This document shows positions 62,828 through 64,000 of a stretch of DNA of 64,000 nucleotides, piece after piece. Source of the DNA: Ewingella allii (GTDB taxonomy: Bacteria > Pseudomonadota > Gammaproteobacteria > Enterobacterales > Enterobacteriaceae); the NCBI RefSeq assembly GCF_044430645.1, contig NZ_JAWUDN010000008.1, positions 1-64,000 on the forward strand, given 5' to 3'. How positions within the stretch are numbered: the stretch's first letter is position 1; the number at the start of each line of letters is the position of its first letter. Both the position numbers and the translations under genes were made by a program. The notes beneath the pieces are model-generated. The model was given only the letters and a program-made list of their open reading frames with translations, made no database searches and was not told where the DNA came from.

Positions 62828-62857
62828 AAAAACCTCGGGCTTGCCCGGGGTTTTTTT
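62828..62857 (+). terminator. Terminator after ftsH
   Basis: The stem aaaacc(t)cgggc / gcccg(g)ggtttt with one opposed mismatch is followed by T7. Confidence 0.85.
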
Positions 62858-62911
62858 ATGCATAATGTACGGACGACACAGAATATTTATCAGAAGCGAT
62901 AGGACACTAGC

Positions 62912-63748
62912 ATGCTGCTAAACGCCCAAGGGGTTTCGTTAGACCTCAGATTTCCTCAGGTCATGGGGATCCTTAACGTTACGCCAGATTCTTTCTCTGA
63001 CGGTGGCCGCCATAACCGCATTGATTTGGCACTGCAGCATGCTCAGGCCATGGTTGATGCCGGCGCAACGATAATCGATATCGGCGGCGAGTCTACTCGT
63101 CCGGGCGCCGCAGAGGTCAGCGAGGATGAAGAACTTTCCCGCGTCATCCCCGTGGTCGAAGCTATTTATCGCCGGATGGAAGTTTGGATATCCGTCGATA
63201 CCTCGAAAGCCGCGGTTATCCGAGAATCAGCTGCCGCCGGCGCCCACATCATCAATGATATTCGCTCTCTGCAAGAGCCTGGCGCCCTAGAAGCCGCTGC
63301 GGCGACCGGCCTGCCTGTCTGCCTGATGCACATGCAGGGGCAGCCAAAAACGATGCAACATTCACCGAAATATGACGATCTGATTGGTGAAATCGATAGC
63401 TACTTCGCCGCACAAATTGCGCGTTGTGTGAGCGCGGGTATTCCGAAAAATAAATTGTTGCTCGACCCAGGCTTCGGTTTCGGTAAGAATTTAAACCACA
63501 ACTACCAGCTGCTCGCAAGGCTGGCTGAATTCCACCATTTTGGGTTGCCATTACTGGTTGGGATGTCGAGAAAATCGATGATTGGGCAGTTACTCAATGT
63601 GTCCCCGGAAAATCGGGTGAGTGGAAGTATTGCCTGCGCCGTTATTGCTGCAATGCAAGGCGCGCAAATAATCAGAGTGCATGACGTAAAAGAAACCGTC
63701 GAGGCGATGCGTATCGTTGAGGCAACACTTTCAGCAAGGGAAGAATAA
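62912..63748 (+). CDS. folP: Dihydropteroate synthase
   Basis: FolP joins 6-hydroxymethyl-dihydropterin diphosphate to p-aminobenzoate in folate synthesis and is the sulfonamide target. The 278-residue TIM barrel shows ILNVTPDSFSDGG, DIGGESTRPGA, LDPGFGFGKN and MSRKSMIG. It is 5 bp upstream of glmM, as in E. coli. Confidence 0.98.
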   Translation: MLLNAQGVSLDLRFPQVMGILNVTPDSFSDGGRHNRIDLALQHAQAMVDAGATIIDIGGESTRPGAAEVSEDEELSRVIPVVEAIYRRMEVWISVDTSKAAVIRESAAAGAHIINDIRSLQEPGALEAAAATGLPVCLMHMQGQPKTMQHSPKYDDLIGEIDSYFAAQIARCVSAGIPKNKLLLDPGFGFGKNLNHNYQLLARLAEFHHFGLPLLVGMSRKSMIGQLLNVSPENRVSGSIACAVIAAMQGAQIIRVHDVKETVEAMRIVEATLSAREE

Positions 63749-63753
63749 AAATT

Positions 63754-64000
63754 ATGAGCAACCGTAAATACTTTGGTACAGATGGCATTCGTGGCAAAGT
63801 TGGCGAAAGCCCGATCACGCCTGATTTCGTATTAAAGTTGGGCTGGGCCGCAGGTAAAGTCCTCGCCCGCCATGGTTCGCGCAAAGTCATTATTGGCAAA
63901 GATACCCGCATTTCTGGCTATATGCTGGAATCAGCACTCGAAGCCGGCCTTGCTGCCGCAGGTCTTTCCGCCTCTTTCACCGGCCCAATGCCAACTCCGG
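63754..64000 (+). CDS. glmM: Phosphoglucosamine mutase GlmM, 3' end beyond window
   Basis: GlmM interconverts glucosamine-6-phosphate and glucosamine-1-phosphate for UDP-GlcNAc synthesis. Only the first 82 codons are present, starting MSNRKYFGTDGIRGKVGESPITPDFVLKLG. The folP-glmM pairing confirms the call. The active-site serine region lies beyond the window. Confidence 0.96.
   Translation, partial: MSNRKYFGTDGIRGKVGESPITPDFVLKLGWAAGKVLARHGSRKVIIGKDTRISGYMLESALEAGLAAAGLSASFTGPMPTP

Overview
The window is a stretch of enterobacterial chromosome of about 50% GC. Nearly every gene can be recognised from the Escherichia coli K-12 core genome. The gene order (pmrAB between obgE and dacB, fbp-mpl beside yhcN-argR-mdh, and two chemoreceptor genes in otherwise conserved blocks) suggests a member of the Yersiniaceae or a close relative (Serratia/Rahnella/Ewingella/Yersinia-like). 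The genus is inferred from gene order and protein similarity recalled from memory, not computed.

Layout. 1-73 is the 3' part of a tRNA-Gly(GCC) gene. 74-374 is a gene-free stretch with a cluster of DnaA-box-like 9-mers, in the place where E. coli has the DnaA-titration locus datA. 375-10040 holds queG (reverse), then nnr-tsaE-amiB-mutL-miaA-hfq-hflX. 10074-18168 holds hflK-hflC-yjeT-purA-nsrR-rnr-rlmB. 18321-23308 holds aidB, the small lipoprotein gene bsmA, a Cache-type chemoreceptor gene and yjfP. 23480-24919 is the ribosomal operon rpsF-priB-rpsR-rplI. 25001-33945 holds ytfB, fklB, cpdB, cysQ, ytfJ, ytfK, a tag-like glycosylase, paeA (ytfL) and msrA. 34185-40121 is the tamA-tamB-ytfP outer-membrane assembly cluster.

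40192-41441 is the most unusual piece. A lone AT-rich HTH regulator gene lies between two perfect 38-bp copies of the ppa transcription terminator. 41487-49964 holds ppa, a second chemoreceptor gene, fbp, mpl, two tandem yhcN-like genes, argR and mdh. 50037-51339 holds two small Mu-phage-like DNA-binding protein genes (sfsB/Ner-like and Mu-type HTH) flanking a 667-bp AT-rich gap. 51404-64000 holds ispB, rplU-rpmA-yhbE-obgE, dacB-pmrA-pmrB, greA with a leader attenuator, yhbY, and rlmE-ftsH-folP-glmM, the last cut by the window end.

How the genes work together. Most are housekeeping genes: tRNA modification (queG, tsaE, miaA), rRNA modification and ribosome assembly (rlmB, rlmE, yhbY, obgE), RNA turnover and riboregulation (hfq, rnr), membrane protease control (ftsH, hflK, hflC), cell wall turnover (amiB, mpl, dacB, glmM), DNA repair (mutL, tag, aidB) and central metabolism (purA, fbp, ppa, mdh, folP, ispB). 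Accessory content is limited to the two chemoreceptors, the terminator-flanked HTH gene, the Mu-like pair and the duplicated yhcN. No insertion sequence, prophage, integrase or CRISPR array is visible.
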